From the NCBI RefSeq assembly GCF_024181385.1, contig NZ_CP051305.1, positions 1,798,001-1,862,000 on the forward strand: a DNA stretch of 64,000 nt. The letters run 5' to 3'. Positions 25,833 to 34,907 of this stretch are shown one piece after another (positions within the stretch are counted from its first letter, which is position 1; each line of letters starts with the position of its first letter). The notes below the pieces were generated by a model that ran no database searches, was not told the origin of the DNA, and saw only the letters and a list, made by a program, of their open reading frames with translations. The position numbers and the translations under genes were made by a program. This DNA comes from Treponema sp. OMZ 798. Lineage in GTDB: Bacteria; Spirochaetota; Spirochaetia; Treponematales; Treponemataceae.

Positions 25833-27770
25833 CTATTCAACATACCTTGTACTGTTTTTCCAGATCTTAGGTTCAAAAGCCTTGCCTTCGGCACGGGCCT
25901 TTTCAACCTCTTCTTTTACAGCAGGATCAAACCAAGCATAGTTGTAGATGGTATCGCCAAGTACACCCTTAACGAACTTCATGTTACCCCATGAAGGGAA
26001 CTTAATCCACTTCCATGCAGCTGTTCTGTAAAAGTCGGTGTAATAGTTCGGGATTACAAGAGCTTCTTCGTGAACAAGGCGTTCAATCTTCTTGTTGTTT
26101 TCGGCCTTTTCAGAAATAGGAACAGAGTCATCGCTTTCAACAGCAAGGAGGGCTTCCATTTCGGGACTCCAATATCCCCAAATATTGTTGGTATCTTCTT
26201 TTTCGGCATTTTCTTTTGACCAGAATTGCCAATAGGTGGGCTGGAGCCTATAAGTCCATCTTAAAGAAACCATGTCATAGTCTTTTGCAAAGACCTTGGG
26301 TATCCATCCTTGTTCCATAAGGTTGAGGACAATTTCGACACCGGCTTTTTTAGCCTGCTCTTTTAGGTAAGCAAACTGCTCATTAGTTGAAGCACCGCCA
26401 TATAAGAGTTCAAAGCTGGCTCTTTTGCCTTCTTTGTTTACACGGATACCGTCGCTTCCAAGCTTATCATAGCCTGCTTCTGCAAGGAGCTCGCCTGCTT
26501 TGACAGGATCAAAGTCGGGCTTGCGGATAGTATTGTCGTTAAAGTTGTATCCTGCCCATTCTTGTCCGATACCGATATTGTGATATCGTTTAAATTCGCC
26601 CTGCAAGATATTGTCGATCATACCCTGAATGTCAAAGGCATAGTACATGGCTGTTCTAACCTTCTTATCTTTAAAGAAGGGGCTTGTAACGTTCATAAAC
26701 CAGCCTTGAGTACCCTGTGTCGGAGTAAAGTTTCCGATCCAGCGGTCGATATAGCCGTTTGTTACGTTGGGCTGTGTTGCAGCTTCGTTCCATTCTTTAG
26801 CCCTGGTTAAACCGAAAATGTCAAGCTCGCCCTTGTAAAAGTACTCTTTTTCTACATCTGCACCGCCTGTGATAACCTTGATTTCGATATAATCAAAGTT
26901 AGCCATGTTTTTAAAATAGGGAAGAGAATCACCCCACCAGTCCTTTACCCTCTTTAAAACAAGAACTTCACCCTTTATTGTTTTTTCTTCATCCAAAACA
27001 TAGGGTCGGATTGTGGGAGAATACTTCCAGTTAAAGTCAACGTGCCAGTTCTTATAAAGCTGTCCGTTATTGAAGAATTTTTTATTGTAAGCTACAAAGT
27101 TGGTATTATCAATAAGCTCATATTTTGTAAGCTTATCCGATTCAAGCCACTTTACTGCAATACAATAATCGTTGATCTTCTTAACTTCAAATTTTGCACC
27201 GTACTTATTGTAGAAAGGAGCATCCAAGAGAGGATCATTCCACATCTGCCAAGCCCATACATAGTCATCGGCTGTACAGGGAGTTCCGTCAGACCATTTG
27301 ATTTCTTCGCGTAATTTGTAGTAAACTGTCTGATTGTCGGCACCGAAGGCCCAGTGAGAACATTCAACGGGATACCAATCCTTTGTTTCATCGGAAGCCC
27401 ACATTAGGCCGGAAGAAGAATACATATAGTCTCTCTGAGAATGGTTACCCTGAGGTCCGATAAAGCGGTAGTTTTCGGCATATTGGGATTCGGAAAGGTG
27501 CAGAGTACCGCCCTTCTTTGTCTGAGGGGAGCCGAAGTCGGGCATGTTTGCAGTAAGCCAAACGACATCTTCGGGCAGGCCTTCAACTTTAAGGTTTTTG
27601 TCTTCAATAACCTTAACACTAAAATCGGGAACTTTTTTAGCTTCTTCAGCCAGCAAGTGTTCGTATCTGGCAGAAGGACCCAATTTTGCTAAGTCGCCTT
27701 CTTTAGAGCAGCTTGTAAGAACGATAGCAAGTGCAACTAAAATAGTTCCAATCTTTACAAATCTTTTCAT
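25833..27770 (-). CDS. oppA: Oligopeptide ABC substrate-binding lipoprotein OppA
   Basis: 645 residues. Signal peptide with lipobox LTSC (Cys about 21) and family 5 solute-binding fold: QTVYYKLREEIKWSDGTPCT near 150, KDKKVRTAMYYAFDIQGMID near 365, PDFDPVKAGELLAEAGYDKL near 420. It captures peptides in the periplasm for OppBC. In T. denticola an OppA of this type is reported to bind host proteins as well; whether this is that protein is inference. GGAGGAATC precedes the ATG. Confidence 0.94.
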   Translation of the reverse strand: MKRFVKIGTILVALAIVLTSCSKEGDLAKLGPSARYEHLLAEEAKKVPDFSVKVIEDKNLKVEGLPEDVVWLTANMPDFGSPQTKKGGTLHLSESQYAENYRFIGPQGNHSQRDYMYSSSGLMWASDETKDWYPVECSHWAFGADNQTVYYKLREEIKWSDGTPCTADDYVWAWQMWNDPLLDAPFYNKYGAKFEVKKINDYCIAVKWLESDKLTKYELIDNTNFVAYNKKFFNNGQLYKNWHVDFNWKYSPTIRPYVLDEEKTIKGEVLVLKRVKDWWGDSLPYFKNMANFDYIEIKVITGGADVEKEYFYKGELDIFGLTRAKEWNEAATQPNVTNGYIDRWIGNFTPTQGTQGWFMNVTSPFFKDKKVRTAMYYAFDIQGMIDNILQGEFKRYHNIGIGQEWAGYNFNDNTIRKPDFDPVKAGELLAEAGYDKLGSDGIRVNKEGKRASFELLYGGASTNEQFAYLKEQAKKAGVEIVLNLMEQGWIPKVFAKDYDMVSLRWTYRLQPTYWQFWSKENAEKEDTNNIWGYWSPEMEALLAVESDDSVPISEKAENNKKIERLVHEEALVIPNYYTDFYRTAAWKWIKFPSWGNMKFVKGVLGDTIYNYAWFDPAVKEEVEKARAEGKAFEPKIWKNSTRYVE

Positions 27771-27833
27771 AAGATTCCTCCTAAATTTTTATATAATTAG
27801 CCTCAGAAAGGACCTAAGGGCCCTCTCTTAGAG

Positions 27834-29333
27834 CTATTTATAAACAGTATAACGCTTAGGATCAAAGGCTTCTCGTAAACCTTCTCCGATAAACGTAATC
27901 AATATAAGAACAAAAACAAAGGCTGTTACAGTCGAGCTTAAGATCCAAGGAGCATCCTTATACATGGAAGTTCCCATACTCAATAATTCTCCCCAACTAG
28001 GCGTAGGCGGACGTAAGCCGTATCCAAGATAATCCAAACCTGTTAAAGACGAAATACCGCCTGAGATTGCAAAGGGCAAGGCTGTAATAACTATAACTAT
28101 GATATTCGGCAAAATATGGAGCATAACTATACGCATAGTACTTGCACCCATTGACTTAGCAGCTAAAACATAATCTCTTTCCCGTTCACGGTAGGTCATA
28201 GCTCGGGCTGCCCAAGTCTTACCGGACCAGCCGAATACCAGATAGACAAGCAAGAGCCAGCCGAATGAAAGGTGGAAAATTGAGCCTAAAATCATAACTA
28301 TATACAAGAAAGGTATTTGTTCCCATATTTCGATAAACCTTTGAAAGAGAGTGTCAAACATTCCTCCGATATATCCCATCAAAATACCGATTGTAATACC
28401 TATTAAATAGGTAATAAATACAAACAATAGAGAGAAGGACATACATATGCGGTAGGCGTAGATAAGACGGGCCAAAATATCCCTTCCGATACTGTCAGTA
28501 CCCAAAAAGTGTTTTGTCTTAAAAGAAGGAGCAAGAGGAGGATACATTTCACCGCTTCGGCCCTTAGCAAATCTAACCCATGTATACTTGCCGTCGGGCT
28601 GGGCAATTCCCTTTTCGGTACCTATTTTGTACCATGTATAATCCTTAGGATCTTCAGACTCAATCGAAGATTTTTTATTCCAAGCTATACCCAGATACTT
28701 TCTTTTGATGGAAGCAAAGTCCGAAAGGCGGGCCTTGTCGGGATTTTCCGTAAATTTAATCCAGACATATCTTTTGGTGCCGTCTTCATCTTGAGAAACC
28801 CTTATGCCGTCAACTTCCGATACATCAATCCATTTATAATCGGATGCATCATCAGAAGGCATTTCGCCGGGCTTGTTTAAGCTCAAGCCCATTACAGGGC
28901 AGCCGATATTGCTTAAAGAAAGTGGAGCCGGAGTTGAGTCCGTTTCATAGGGGTTATAAGGAACGGGAGGCATTATAAGCCAGCCGCGTCCCGTTTCTTT
29001 TAAGATAGGCTTAATAGCCCTATAATCAAGTTCCAGCTCATTATGCAGCTGTAAACCGAAATCCGTTGCATAAAGAACCTTTGAATATGTCGGGAAATAC
29101 AACTTTCCGTCAATTTTCATCAATATGGGACGGTTATTTATAAGGAGTTCCGAAAAAAGAGAAATGATGTAAGTTACCAAAATGAACATAAGAGAAATTC
29201 TTGCACGCTTAATCTGCTTAAATCTGTGCAAACGCATTTTTGTAAGAGGGCTTAAAGCCATTCTTTCTCTAAACAATTGCCATGAAGCTTTTAATTTACT
29301 AAAAAAATCTTTGTTTGTATCTGCCTTAGTCAT
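27834..29333 (-). CDS. oppC: Oligopeptide ABC transporter permease OppC, with large periplasmic insertion
   Basis: 499 residues, much longer than the roughly 300 usual for OppC. Membrane segment 1 is at about 48-66; the standard permease core with GTDSIGRDILARLIYAYRI, the EAA loop RERERDYVLAAKSMGAST and RPPTPSWGELLSMGTSMY occupies about 275-495. Between them lies an extra 200 residues containing two related copies of a roughly 45-residue unit (about 143-190 and 210-257; compare SDYKWIDV...YVWIKF with KDYTWYKIG...YTWVRF). The unit recalls repeats seen in phage-tail and carbohydrate-contacting proteins. It lies 3 nt after oppB. Confidence 0.93.
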   Translation of the reverse strand: MTKADTNKDFFSKLKASWQLFRERMALSPLTKMRLHRFKQIKRARISLMFILVTYIISLFSELLINNRPILMKIDGKLYFPTYSKVLYATDFGLQLHNELELDYRAIKPILKETGRGWLIMPPVPYNPYETDSTPAPLSLSNIGCPVMGLSLNKPGEMPSDDASDYKWIDVSEVDGIRVSQDEDGTKRYVWIKFTENPDKARLSDFASIKRKYLGIAWNKKSSIESEDPKDYTWYKIGTEKGIAQPDGKYTWVRFAKGRSGEMYPPLAPSFKTKHFLGTDSIGRDILARLIYAYRICMSFSLLFVFITYLIGITIGILMGYIGGMFDTLFQRFIEIWEQIPFLYIVMILGSIFHLSFGWLLLVYLVFGWSGKTWAARAMTYRERERDYVLAAKSMGASTMRIVMLHILPNIIVIVITALPFAISGGISSLTGLDYLGYGLRPPTPSWGELLSMGTSMYKDAPWILSSTVTAFVFVLILITFIGEGLREAFDPKRYTVYK

Positions 29334-29336
29334 AAT

Positions 29337-30359
29337 TTACCTTCCAAGTTTAATTCGCGGATCAACAAGTGATACGATAAAGTCGCTTAATATGTTTGAC
29401 ACCATTGAAACAAGGGAGGTTATAACAAGGGTTCCTAAAACAATGGCATAATCTCTTTCTTCCAAGGCCTTAAAACCTAAAAAGCCCATTCCGTTTATAT
29501 TAAATATCTTTTCGATAAGGAAGGCACCGGCAAAGAAAACACCTAAAATACCGCCCAATCCGGCAGCTACAGGAATCATACTGTTTCTAAAAGCATGTTT
29601 CCATAGGGCATCCTTAAAGGTTCTACCCTTTGCGACAGCCGTCTTAACATAGTCGGATGCCATATTTTCCATCAGATAATTTTTGGTGGCTATTGTAAGG
29701 GTTGCAAAACTGCCCAAGGTATAAGCAACCATAGGCAAGAACATGTGCATAAAATTATCACCCAATTTACCGAAAAACGAAAGTTCGGCATAGTTTCTGG
29801 AGTACAAACCTCCTGAAGGGAAGATATTAAGCCTAAAAGAAAATACGGTGAGGATAATAATGGCAACAACATAGCTGGGTAAAGCATAAGTGATTATTAT
29901 TATAAATGATGAAATGTTATCAGATACGGTTTTATGCTTAAGGGCCTTGGACATTCCCAAAGGTATACAAACCGAATAGGTTAATATCAGCGAGATAAGG
30001 CCGAAACGCAATGAAATAGGAATACGGGAACCGACCATATCTATGACTCTATCTCCGTATTTAGTCGAACGGCCTAAGTCACCTCTAAGCACCTTACCCA
30101 TCCATTGAACATAAGAAATATACCAGGGTTTATCAAAACCGTAATAGGCTCTAAGCTCTTTTTCAATTTCCGCTTTGAGAGCACTGGCATTTTTTACATC
30201 CTTGTTAGTATTCTTACCTTCCAGGCCAAAAATAAGTTGATTTAAGGTCTGCTCGACAGGCCCACCGGGTACGGCACGTGTAATTGCAAAAACAACCAGA
30301 GTAATTCCTATGAAGGTAGGAATAATCAATAACGCACGCCTAACGAAATAGTTATTCAT
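29337..30359 (-). CDS. oppB: Oligopeptide ABC transporter permease OppB
   Basis: 340 residues from ATG 30359, preceded by GGAG; the frame extends to 30398 without support. Six membrane segments, the N-terminal FVRRALLIIPTFIGITLVVF and VPGGPVEQ motif, and the EAA loop MASDYVKTAVAKGRTFKDAL. It forms the channel with OppC. It is the first gene of the opp operon; the promoter should lie in 30360-30539, where AT-rich sequence follows the pyrD-pyrK fusion on the same strand. Confidence 0.94.
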   Translation of the reverse strand: MNNYFVRRALLIIPTFIGITLVVFAITRAVPGGPVEQTLNQLIFGLEGKNTNKDVKNASALKAEIEKELRAYYGFDKPWYISYVQWMGKVLRGDLGRSTKYGDRVIDMVGSRIPISLRFGLISLILTYSVCIPLGMSKALKHKTVSDNISSFIIIITYALPSYVVAIIILTVFSFRLNIFPSGGLYSRNYAELSFFGKLGDNFMHMFLPMVAYTLGSFATLTIATKNYLMENMASDYVKTAVAKGRTFKDALWKHAFRNSMIPVAAGLGGILGVFFAGAFLIEKIFNINGMGFLGFKALEERDYAIVLGTLVITSLVSMVSNILSDFIVSLVDPRIKLGR

Positions 30360-30539
30360 TATAAAGCTCCATAAAACCAAGATACTAATATACGACAAAT
30401 CCTAACCAAATTATACCGGTTTGATTATTATAATATGAGGGAAGGAATGCGCATACTTAGACGTTCGGAATATTATCATAATGTAAAAAAAAAGTCTATA
30501 GTTCAAACAATTTTTTACCCTATAAGCCATAATTTTTTA

Positions 30540-32315
30540 TTAATAAAAATCATCAATTTGGTCAAGGCTGACAAAGGTCCCCTTTTTACACGTCAAGATA
30601 TTTCCGCAAGAACATTCGCCGCAAATGCCTACTCCGCACATTGTGTTCATTTCTAGGGACATAAAAATCTGAGATTTACGCACTCCCATTTTTAAAAGGA
30701 TTTCGGAAGCCCTCCTCATAAAAATCATAGGCCCGACCAGATAGGCAGAAAAAAACTCAAGTTTACCCATGCTTTCGGCTTTTCCCTGAATCGGAAGGCC
30801 GGTATTCTCTTCAATATTGTCTTTTTGAAATTGGTTCAGCACCCTGCCTACTACGCCCTTATCGGCTACTTTTTTATAGGCACCGCATTCAATAAGAATT
30901 TTTTCGATACCGTTGGGCTCTCCATTTTTAATTTCTCCTGAAGTTCCTACATAAGACGAAACCGTTGTTCCCTGTTTTTTTAAGCGTTTTGCTAGGGCCG
31001 GAAGGACTGCAATACCGGTTCCTCCTGCAATTAAAAGGGCATTTTCGGTCTTGGGAGGCCTTATTCCCTTGCCGTAAAGCCCGCGCATATAGATTGTATC
31101 TCCTTCTTTGAGCTCAAAAAGAGCCTCGGTAAAGGGGCCGCGTTTTTTTATGATAAGGCTGATAGGATCGGGTTCAGCAAGCGAAAAGGGCTTTTCTCCA
31201 ACTCCCGGAATCCACAAAAAGACAAACTGTCCCGCTTCGAATTTACACTTTCCGTTTAGGGTAATTATGACGATATCTTCACTTTCTTTTTCGATTTTTA
31301 CGATGGTTTTAGCTTCATAGTCCAAGGCCTTTTTTTTGCGTAAAAAAGAGGATGTTTTATCGGTTTCTTTTCCGCGTATGCAGTTTAGAGCATCCGAGGC
31401 CAAGGCCTTAAAAAAAGGTTTTAAATCGTCCTGTTCAAGCATACCGCAGGCAGACCCGATTCCGACTACATCGGCTCCGGCCCTGACAAGCCCGGCAGCC
31501 TGAGCTCCGGACATAACGCCGCCCATTCCGATTATAGGAATTTCTTCCCCGACAGCCTTCCGTATATCGCTAATACATTCTAAAGCTCTCGGAAACACCC
31601 ATGAGCCGCTCATACCGCCCTTTCCTCCCAGTTTATTTTGCAAGATTGGCTTGCCTGAATGGGGTTCAATATAAACTTTTGGGCCTACGGTGTTGATGGC
31701 CGTGATTCCGTCTGCTCCGGCTTCGATTACGGAGGAAGCTATAGCTCCTATATCTTCAACATTTGGGGTTAATTTTACAAAGATAGGAACAGTACAATCC
31801 GGCAGAGCTTTTTTTAAGGCCCTTACGTATCCGCTAGCAATCGCAGGGTCGCAGCCTATGGAGGCGCCGAAACCAGCCGAAGCATGGGGACAAGAAAAGT
31901 TAAGCTCAAAGGTGTCGGCTAATTCTTCAAAGCCCTTCACAAGACTGATAAAATCTTCGGGATTTGAGGCCGAAAGAGAAACATTTAAAATTGCGTTAGT
32001 CTTCCAAGAGGAGCGGAGCTCTTTAAGTTCTTTTACGGCCTGTTCCATTCCGCAGTTACGAAGACCTACGGAATTCCCGAAGCACCCCAATTCGGGCTCA
32101 CAAAGGATGGGCTCGCGGTTTCCCGGATTGGGCAGCACCTGAAAGCTCTTTGTAGTAACAAGACCGAAGCCCAGCTCATCGGCACAGTACCTTATCAGAT
32201 GGGGCTTTGTCGAAAGTACACCCGAAACCGTTGCAAGAACGGGTTCTGCCCTTCCTTCTCTCGCTGCCGTACCTGCATTTTTAATTTTTTGTATTATTTC
32301 TGCCTTGTTTTTCAT
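30540..32315 (-). CDS. pyrDK: Dihydroorotate dehydrogenase PyrD fused to electron-transfer subunit PyrK
   Basis: 591 residues. Residues about 1-320 are a class 1 DHODH: substrate/FMN loop TVSGVLSTKP, active-site FELNFSCPHA with the catalytic Cys of class 1B, and GADGITAINTVGP plus IIGMGGVMSGAQA for FMN phosphate. From about 335 to 591 comes PyrK: flavin-binding AGQFVFLWIPGVGEKPFSLA, NAD site ALLIAGGTGIAVLPALAKRL, and a [2Fe-2S] Cys set MCGVGICGECSC...C. Normally these are two proteins forming an alpha2beta2 complex that passes electrons to NAD+; here they are one chain. It follows the outer-membrane-type gene by 35 nt. Confidence 0.93.
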   Translation of the reverse strand: MKNKAEIIQKIKNAGTAAREGRAEPVLATVSGVLSTKPHLIRYCADELGFGLVTTKSFQVLPNPGNREPILCEPELGCFGNSVGLRNCGMEQAVKELKELRSSWKTNAILNVSLSASNPEDFISLVKGFEELADTFELNFSCPHASAGFGASIGCDPAIASGYVRALKKALPDCTVPIFVKLTPNVEDIGAIASSVIEAGADGITAINTVGPKVYIEPHSGKPILQNKLGGKGGMSGSWVFPRALECISDIRKAVGEEIPIIGMGGVMSGAQAAGLVRAGADVVGIGSACGMLEQDDLKPFFKALASDALNCIRGKETDKTSSFLRKKKALDYEAKTIVKIEKESEDIVIITLNGKCKFEAGQFVFLWIPGVGEKPFSLAEPDPISLIIKKRGPFTEALFELKEGDTIYMRGLYGKGIRPPKTENALLIAGGTGIAVLPALAKRLKKQGTTVSSYVGTSGEIKNGEPNGIEKILIECGAYKKVADKGVVGRVLNQFQKDNIEENTGLPIQGKAESMGKLEFFSAYLVGPMIFMRRASEILLKMGVRKSQIFMSLEMNTMCGVGICGECSCGNILTCKKGTFVSLDQIDDFY

Positions 32316-32350
32316 TGAACACTCTCCGTTAATTTTTCCCCATCAGTTTT

Positions 32351-33325
32351 TTATCTCTTAATATTCATATGAAAGATAATACCAACTTGGTAAAACTTTA
32401 CATAAGTTTTTTTATCGGTATCGAGAATCCTTGTTTGGTAAAAATCATCATTGCTGCCGCCTTTATAAAGCGGCTTTGTGTGCCACTGAGCCAAAAGAAG
32501 GATGTTATAATCTTTTTTTATGTTAAAGTTGATTATGGGGCCGAAGGTGGTATAAATAAGGTCTTCACCCCAAGTCTTTCTATCTAAGTCTTTAGGAGAC
32601 GCATATAATTTTTTTTCGGTATCGATCTTTAAAGCCGCAAGGTCAAGAAAGATAGGCATCTTATACCCTATTAAATAGGAAGCCTGATATTTCCAGCCGT
32701 TACGATTTTGTCCGCTGTCATCTTTATAAATCCAAGAAGTTTCAGGTGATACACCGGTCATGGCATGGTAAAGGGCATATTGATCCATACGGAAAACCAC
32801 ATGACTCCAATCATGAGGGATTACAGCACCCAGATCAAACTGTAAGGCTCCGCCTAATGAGAAAGAGTAAACGGCATTTGTCAAAACAAGGTTTTTTTTA
32901 TGAGTTTTTCCTGAATCGTTTTCATTAATGCCTATGCCGATAATGTCCTTGGGCTTGACAGGAATATTCCAGCCCGAGCCTACAGTTGCCTCGGTATATA
33001 ACTCCATAAAAGCAACAGGAACCCAGGTAATTCCCGTAACGGCTCCTAAGCTTACAGGACTAATTTCCGCTCCTATTTTAAAGTTGATATGATTATCTTT
33101 CATCAATGGATTATCAAACCTCATTAAAGGAATTTTAAAATTCTGATTTACACCAAGCAAGGCTTGTGGAGGCCATGTTGCTATAAAGTTTATGTTAGTT
33201 ATATACTCACTGCCTTGATTTTTTTGTTGAGGTATATCTTCATTACCAATACTTGAATCTTGTGCATTAATCGGCAATAAAAACAAAAGAAAAGAAAGAA
33301 GGCACAATAAAAAATTCTTCATCAA
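32351..33325 (-). CDS. Predicted outer-membrane protein of unknown function
   Basis: 324 residues. A signal peptide (MMKNFLLCLLSFLLFLLPIN) ends near AQD. The rest alternates polar and aromatic residues in beta-strand style, with many Trp/Tyr, and ends HMNIKR, close to a terminal beta-signal. It looks like a beta-barrel of the kind found as paralogues in Treponema, but I cannot name the family. It precedes the pyrD-pyrK fusion by 35 nt, perhaps co-transcribed, with no functional link evident. Confidence 0.75.
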   Translation of the reverse strand: MMKNFLLCLLSFLLFLLPINAQDSSIGNEDIPQQKNQGSEYITNINFIATWPPQALLGVNQNFKIPLMRFDNPLMKDNHINFKIGAEISPVSLGAVTGITWVPVAFMELYTEATVGSGWNIPVKPKDIIGIGINENDSGKTHKKNLVLTNAVYSFSLGGALQFDLGAVIPHDWSHVVFRMDQYALYHAMTGVSPETSWIYKDDSGQNRNGWKYQASYLIGYKMPIFLDLAALKIDTEKKLYASPKDLDRKTWGEDLIYTTFGPIINFNIKKDYNILLLAQWHTKPLYKGGSNDDFYQTRILDTDKKTYVKFYQVGIIFHMNIKR

Positions 33326-33421
33326 TTAAGCTCCTCAGTTATTGCTCAAGTTAAGTTTATACCGCTTAATTCTATCACATTGCATAATAGGGGTCAAGAT
33401 AGGCTTAAAGTGCTTTAATGC

Positions 33422-33449
33422 TTGACAGAATAAAAATTTACCATATAAT
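33422..33449 (+). promoter_or_regulatory. Consensus promoter of asnS, giving a nearly leaderless mRNA
   Basis: TTGACA (33422-33427), 16-nt spacer, TATAAT (33444-33449). Expected transcription start near 33456-33458, only 1-3 nt before the asnS ATG at 33459. No ribosome-binding site is present. Confidence 0.8.
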
Positions 33450-33458
33450 ATATCTATT

Positions 33459-34880
33459 ATGATACATTTAATTAAAGATATTTTAACCTCAGAACCAAAA
33501 GGCCAAGCTATCGATGTTTACGGCTGGGTTCGCACAAAGCGGGAAACCAAGAATTTGGTTTTTATCGAGATCAATGACGGCTCTTGTTTTGCCTCCATTC
33601 AGGCAGCATTTGACAGGGATAAGGGACTCGATAATAATACGGAAGCTCTCTTAAAGAAAGCCGGCACCGGAGTTTCGGTAAAGGTTTCAGGTAATCTTGT
33701 TCCCTCACCGGCTGCGGGACAGAGTGTTGAGCTTCAGGCTAATAATATCCATATTTTCGGTGATGCCGATCAGGAAAAATATCCTTTACAAAAGAAACAT
33801 CATACCATGGAATTTTTACGGGAGAAAGCTCATTTAAGAGCCCGCACAAATACCTTCGGGGCAGTCGCCCGAATGAGAAGCCAGATGGCCTATGCAATTC
33901 ACACCTTTTTTCAGGAAAGAGGTTTTCAATATGTGCATACGCCTATTATTACGGGTTCGGATTGCGAGGGTGCCGGCGAGATGTTCCATGTTACCACCTT
34001 CGACATAGAAGAAACTGTAAAAAAAGCTCTAAAAGATAAAAAAGATCCCGATTCCTTTAAAATAGATTATTCTCAAGACTTTTTCGGCAAGCAGACCAAC
34101 CTGACCGTTTCGGGACAGTTGGAGGGAGAAACCTATGCGACGGCCCTTTCGCGCATTTACACATTCGGCCCGACCTTTAGGGCGGAAAACTCGAACACAA
34201 GCCGCCACCTTGCAGAGTTCTGGATGGTAGAGCCCGAAATGTCCTTCTTTACGATAAAGGAGAACATGGAGTTGGCGGAAGACTTTATCGTCTACCTTTT
34301 AAAATGGGCACTGGAAAAGTGCAGGGAAGATTTGGAATTCTTTGATTCGAGAATCAAAAAAGGGCTTATCGAAATGCTTAAAAATGTCGTAAACACGCCT
34401 TTCACCCGTCTTACCTATACCGAAGCTATAGCCGAACTTGAAAAGCACCTTGACCGCTTCGAGTTTAAGCCCTACTGGGGCTGCGATCTCCAAAGCGAAC
34501 ATGAAAGGTTTTTAACCGAAGAAGTATATAAGGGTCCCGTAATCGTTACCGACTATCCCAAGGAGATTAAGTCCTTTTATATGAAGTTAAACGAGGACGG
34601 AAAAACGGTAAGGGGCATGGATGTGCTTGTTCCGGGCTTGGGCGAAATCATCGGGGGTTCCGAAAGGGAAGAAAACCTAGATATTTTGCAAGGCAGAATT
34701 AAGGAACTGGGATTGAGAGAAGAAGACTATTGGTGGTACCTTGATCTCCGCCGATACGGAACCGTTCCTCATTCGGGATTCGGCCTCGGCTTTGAAAGGC
34801 TCCTCCTCTATGTTACGGGTATGGGAAACATAAGGGACGTTATCCCCTTCCCCCGAGCACCTAAATTGGCAGAGTTCTAA
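33459..34880 (+). CDS. asnS: Asparaginyl-tRNA synthetase
   Basis: 473 residues, class IIb. An OB-fold anticodon domain ([21 protein letters not shown]) comes first, then the class II core: motif 2 in [21 protein letters not shown] near 235-260 and motif 3 [16 protein letters not shown] near 445-460. The AsnRS-type [20 protein letters not shown] is clear. It charges tRNA-Asn; the only tRNA in the window is tRNA-Asn, 12 kb away. Conserved residues begin right after ATG 33459, so this start is firm even though it has no ribosome-binding site. Confidence 0.97.
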   Translation: MIHLIKDILTSEPKGQAIDVYGWVRTKRETKNLVFIEINDGSCFASIQAAFDRDKGLDNNTEALLKKAGTGVSVKVSGNLVPSPAAGQSVELQANNIHIFGDADQEKYPLQKKHHTMEFLREKAHLRARTNTFGAVARMRSQMAYAIHTFFQERGFQYVHTPIITGSDCEGAGEMFHVTTFDIEETVKKALKDKKDPDSFKIDYSQDFFGKQTNLTVSGQLEGETYATALSRIYTFGPTFRAENSNTSRHLAEFWMVEPEMSFFTIKENMELAEDFIVYLLKWALEKCREDLEFFDSRIKKGLIEMLKNVVNTPFTRLTYTEAIAELEKHLDRFEFKPYWGCDLQSEHERFLTEEVYKGPVIVTDYPKEIKSFYMKLNEDGKTVRGMDVLVPGLGEIIGGSEREENLDILQGRIKELGLREEDYWWYLDLRRYGTVPHSGFGLGFERLLLYVTGMGNIRDVIPFPRAPKLAEF

Positions 34881-34907
34881 TTATTTTAATACAAATTAAG
34901 CTTTAAA

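Noticed and set aside
33340..33459. T-box leader before asnS
   Set aside because: There is no room for a leader after the promoter and no T-box sequence.
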